Translations under genes and position numbers: made by a program
In this document: piece by piece, positions 6,368 to 7,964 of the stretch
Numbering within the stretch: the first letter of the stretch is position 1
How the letters are laid out: each line of letters begins with the position of its first letter
The notes under the pieces: model-generated
Told to the model about the DNA's origin: nothing
Databases searched by the model: none
Seen by the model: only the letters and a program-made list of their open reading frames with translations
Assembly (NCBI GenBank): GCA_945870545.1
Contig: CAMBTF010000066.1
Location: forward strand, 1 to 7,964
Origin: Akkermansia muciniphila
GTDB lineage: Bacteria > Verrucomicrobiota > Verrucomicrobiia > Verrucomicrobiales > Akkermansiaceae
DNA: 7,964 bases
Direction: 5' to 3'

Positions 6368-7414
6368 ATGAGTTTGATTTCCATTTCCAGCCTCAAAGAG
6401 CAGGCGAACGATGTGCCGCTGATCGCGTCGGTGGCCGCACAGCTCCAATCCCGCGCGGTGAAGACGACGAAGGGTGGGAAGCCTTACTTCGATCTCGTTT
6501 TTGCGGATTCGACCGGTTCGCTCAGCCTAAAGGTTTGGTCGGACACGCCCTTGCATGCGGAGGCGGAAAAGCTGCCCTTGCAGTCCATCGTGCGGCTGAA
6601 CGGCGAGTGGTCACAGAACCAATTTGGCATGAACGGCAGCGATGTGAACTGGACTTTGCTTGCGGATGAGGCGATCGCGGATTTTCTCGCGGGGGATCCC
6701 GCGGTGCGGCGAAAACAGGAAGCGGATTATGCGGAAATCCTCCGGCTTTGCGGCGAGATCGCTGATCTGCGATTAAAAAAACTTTGCGACCACTTTTTCG
6801 AAACCATGGGCGACCGCTTCCGCAGGACGGCAGCGGCTCGGAAAAACCACCATGCGCGGCGCGGCGGACTCGTCGAGCACGTGGCCCAGATGATGCGCTC
6901 CGCATCCGTCGTCTGCGACGTGTATCCCGAGCTAAACCGCGACCTGATGCTTGCCGGCGTGCTGTTTCACGATTGCGGGAAACTCTGGGAAAACACCTAT
7001 CCCGAGGATGGCTTCTCCCAGATCCACTCGCTCCATGGCGAGATGCTGGGGCACATTCCGCTCGGCATCGAGCTGGTGAACAAGCTGTGGCGTGATCTAC
7101 TAGATGCATCCGAGTTCGAGGTGTTATCCAAATGCAAGCCCGGCACCGAGGAAGTCCGCGTTCACCTGCTGCACCTGATCGCTAGCCACCACGGGCAACT
7201 TGAGTTCGGCTCGCCCGTTTTACCAAAAACCCCGGAGGCCTACGCGCTGCACCACATCGACAACCTTGATGCAAAAATGGAAATGCTGCGCGGCGCCTAC
7301 GCACAGGCCGCCGAGGTCGCACCTGGCATTTATGAACGCGTGTTTCCCCTTTCCGCAAACCTGATCCGGCCGTTGCGCGATTACGAGGAAGCTCCCTCAG
7401 AAGAGCAGCAGTGA
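6368..7414 (+). CDS. yhaM: YhaM-family 3'-5' exoribonuclease (OB-fold plus HD domain)
   Basis: The 348-residue cytoplasmic protein is close in size and layout to B. subtilis YhaM (about 314 residues), a metal-dependent 3'-5' exonuclease acting on RNA (and single-stranded DNA in vitro). Residues about 15-105 form an OB-fold nucleic-acid-binding domain (GKPYFDLVFADSTGSLSLKVW, shortened: GKPYFDLVFAD...SLKVW). About 160-305 is the HD domain: HHARRGGLVEHV with His171, the HD pair His201-Asp202 in HDCGK, His223/His229, His274-His275 in ASHHGQLEFGSPV, and LHHIDNLDAKM (294-304). All expected metal ligands appear intact. The acidic tail (EEAPSEEQQ) is extra. The start is forced: in frame, TGA at 6353-6355 precedes ATG 6368 and no other start lies between. 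No Shine-Dalgarno is visible at normal spacing. It is divergent from the rRNA methyltransferase. The broader 'OB/HD phosphohydrolase' label is the fallback name. Confidence 0.9.
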   Translation: MSLISISSLKEQANDVPLIASVAAQLQSRAVKTTKGGKPYFDLVFADSTGSLSLKVWSDTPLHAEAEKLPLQSIVRLNGEWSQNQFGMNGSDVNWTLLADEAIADFLAGDPAVRRKQEADYAEILRLCGEIADLRLKKLCDHFFETMGDRFRRTAAARKNHHARRGGLVEHVAQMMRSASVVCDVYPELNRDLMLAGVLFHDCGKLWENTYPEDGFSQIHSLHGEMLGHIPLGIELVNKLWRDLLDASEFEVLSKCKPGTEEVRVHLLHLIASHHGQLEFGSPVLPKTPEAYALHHIDNLDAKMEMLRGAYAQAAEVAPGIYERVFPLSANLIRPLRDYEEAPSEEQQ

Positions 7415-7964
7415 CATCGCGGTGATCAGCGCGATGAAAACGAGATCCATGACGAACCCGACCCGGATCATCGAGCGCTGAGGGATCCTGCCCGTGGCGA
7501 AAACCATGGCGTTGGGAGGCGTGCCGACGGGAAGCATGAAACCGCATGAAGCGGCGATGGTAACGGGCAAAACCAGCTTCGCGGCATCGACATCAAACTC
7601 CAGCGCCATGGCCATGAAGATCGGCACGAGCAGGGCGGCGGTCGCGGTGTTGCTAGCAAGCTCGGACAGGAAGATCACGAATGCGACCACACCCATGATG
7701 ATCGCCCACAACGGCCATGCGCCCATCGCACCGCCGAGCAGGCGCGCCATGAAAAGGCTCGCGCCGGAAGATCCAAGCACGGCACTGAGCGCTAGTCCGC
7801 CACCGAAAAGCAGCAGCACGCCCCAATCCGTGCCTTCCTCAATCTGTCGCCAACTGACCACCCGCGTCGCCGCTAACAACCCGATGGCGGCGAGCGCGAC
7901 CCACGTATCGATGTCGGAAATCCCCAGCAGCTTCCCGAGCGGGGTGCCGAAAATCCAGCCAAGG
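7397..7964 (-). CDS. DASS/SLC13 family sodium:anion symporter, C-terminal part
   Basis: The frame enters at the right edge (first full codon at 7963) and ends with TGA at 7397-7399, giving 188 visible residues. The N-terminal half and start lie outside. It is an inner-membrane protein with several hydrophobic segments. The substrate-site SNT motif lies in ELASNTATAALLVPI (SNT at about fragment residues 104-106); this corresponds to the second SNT hairpin motif of the family. The family signature is in AASCGFMLPVGTPPNAMVF (about 137-155). TDWGVLLLFGGGLALS is also characteristic. The family imports di- and tricarboxylates (succinate, malate, citrate) or sulfate with sodium; the substrate cannot be told from this half. 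It is convergent with the yhaM-like gene and overlaps its last 18 bases. Confidence 0.92.
   Translation of the reverse strand, partial: LGWIFGTPLGKLLGISDIDTWVALAAIGLLAATRVVSWRQIEEGTDWGVLLLFGGGLALSAVLGSSGASLFMARLLGGAMGAWPLWAIIMGVVAFVIFLSELASNTATAALLVPIFMAMALEFDVDAAKLVLPVTIAASCGFMLPVGTPPNAMVFATGRIPQRSMIRVGFVMDLVFIALITAMSLLLF

Noticed and set aside
6334..6669. Plus-strand frame from GTG 6334 overlapping the start of the yhaM-like gene
   Set aside because: It runs in another frame through the OB-fold coding region and shows no family motifs; the yhaM frame carries all the conserved residues.
7182..7547. Minus-strand 121-codon frame across the yhaM/transporter junction
   Set aside because: It is in a different frame from the transporter and is Arg/His-rich without motifs. 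The transporter frame has the SLC13 signature and the SNT motif.

Overview
The window looks like a chromosomal segment from a Verrucomicrobiota bacterium, probably close to the Luteolibacter/Verrucomicrobiaceae group. This is inferred from protein style, not from a marker gene. The large protease carries the cluster of low-complexity, Thr/Ser/Asn-rich beta-sandwich domains common in that phylum. It ends with the phylum-typical C-terminal module (an acidic repeat-like stretch, then PNLVEYALG, then a beta-rich tail ending FMRLR). Base composition is moderately GC-rich by eye, somewhat lower in the 3' half of the protease gene than in the housekeeping genes to its right.

Layout. Positions 1-4868 (minus strand) hold one uninterrupted reading frame of 1622 visible codons, running off the left edge. 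It encodes a giant exported kexin-like subtilase with signal sequence, propeptide, S8 catalytic domain, P domain, Ig-like domains, lamin-tail domain, a jelly-roll-like domain, a Calx-beta-like domain, a putative-Ig (He_PIG) domain and the C-terminal module. Upstream of it, also on the minus strand, is an RlmD/RumA-type 23S rRNA m5U methyltransferase (4950-6167). A 200-bp divergent intergenic region (6168-6367) with a short inverted repeat and a direct repeat separates this from a plus-strand YhaM-type OB-fold/HD 3'-5' exoribonuclease (6368-7414). The last gene is the C-terminal part of a DASS/SLC13 sodium:dicarboxylate (or sulfate) symporter on the minus strand (7397-7964, running off the right edge). 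Its stop lies inside the 3' end of the yhaM-like gene.

Function. The methyltransferase and the exoribonuclease are both RNA-metabolism genes transcribed divergently. The protease has its own strong Shine-Dalgarno sequence and a plausible promoter, so it is probably an independent unit although it follows the methyltransferase by only 81 bp. The transporter is an unrelated convergent neighbour. No mobile element, CRISPR array, tRNA or rRNA was seen.

The most notable observation is a nine-base C tract (coding strand) at the junction between the protease/P-domain core and the long C-terminal extension. A one-base expansion puts TGA directly after the tract. The tract could therefore switch between a full-length protein and a short active-core protein.
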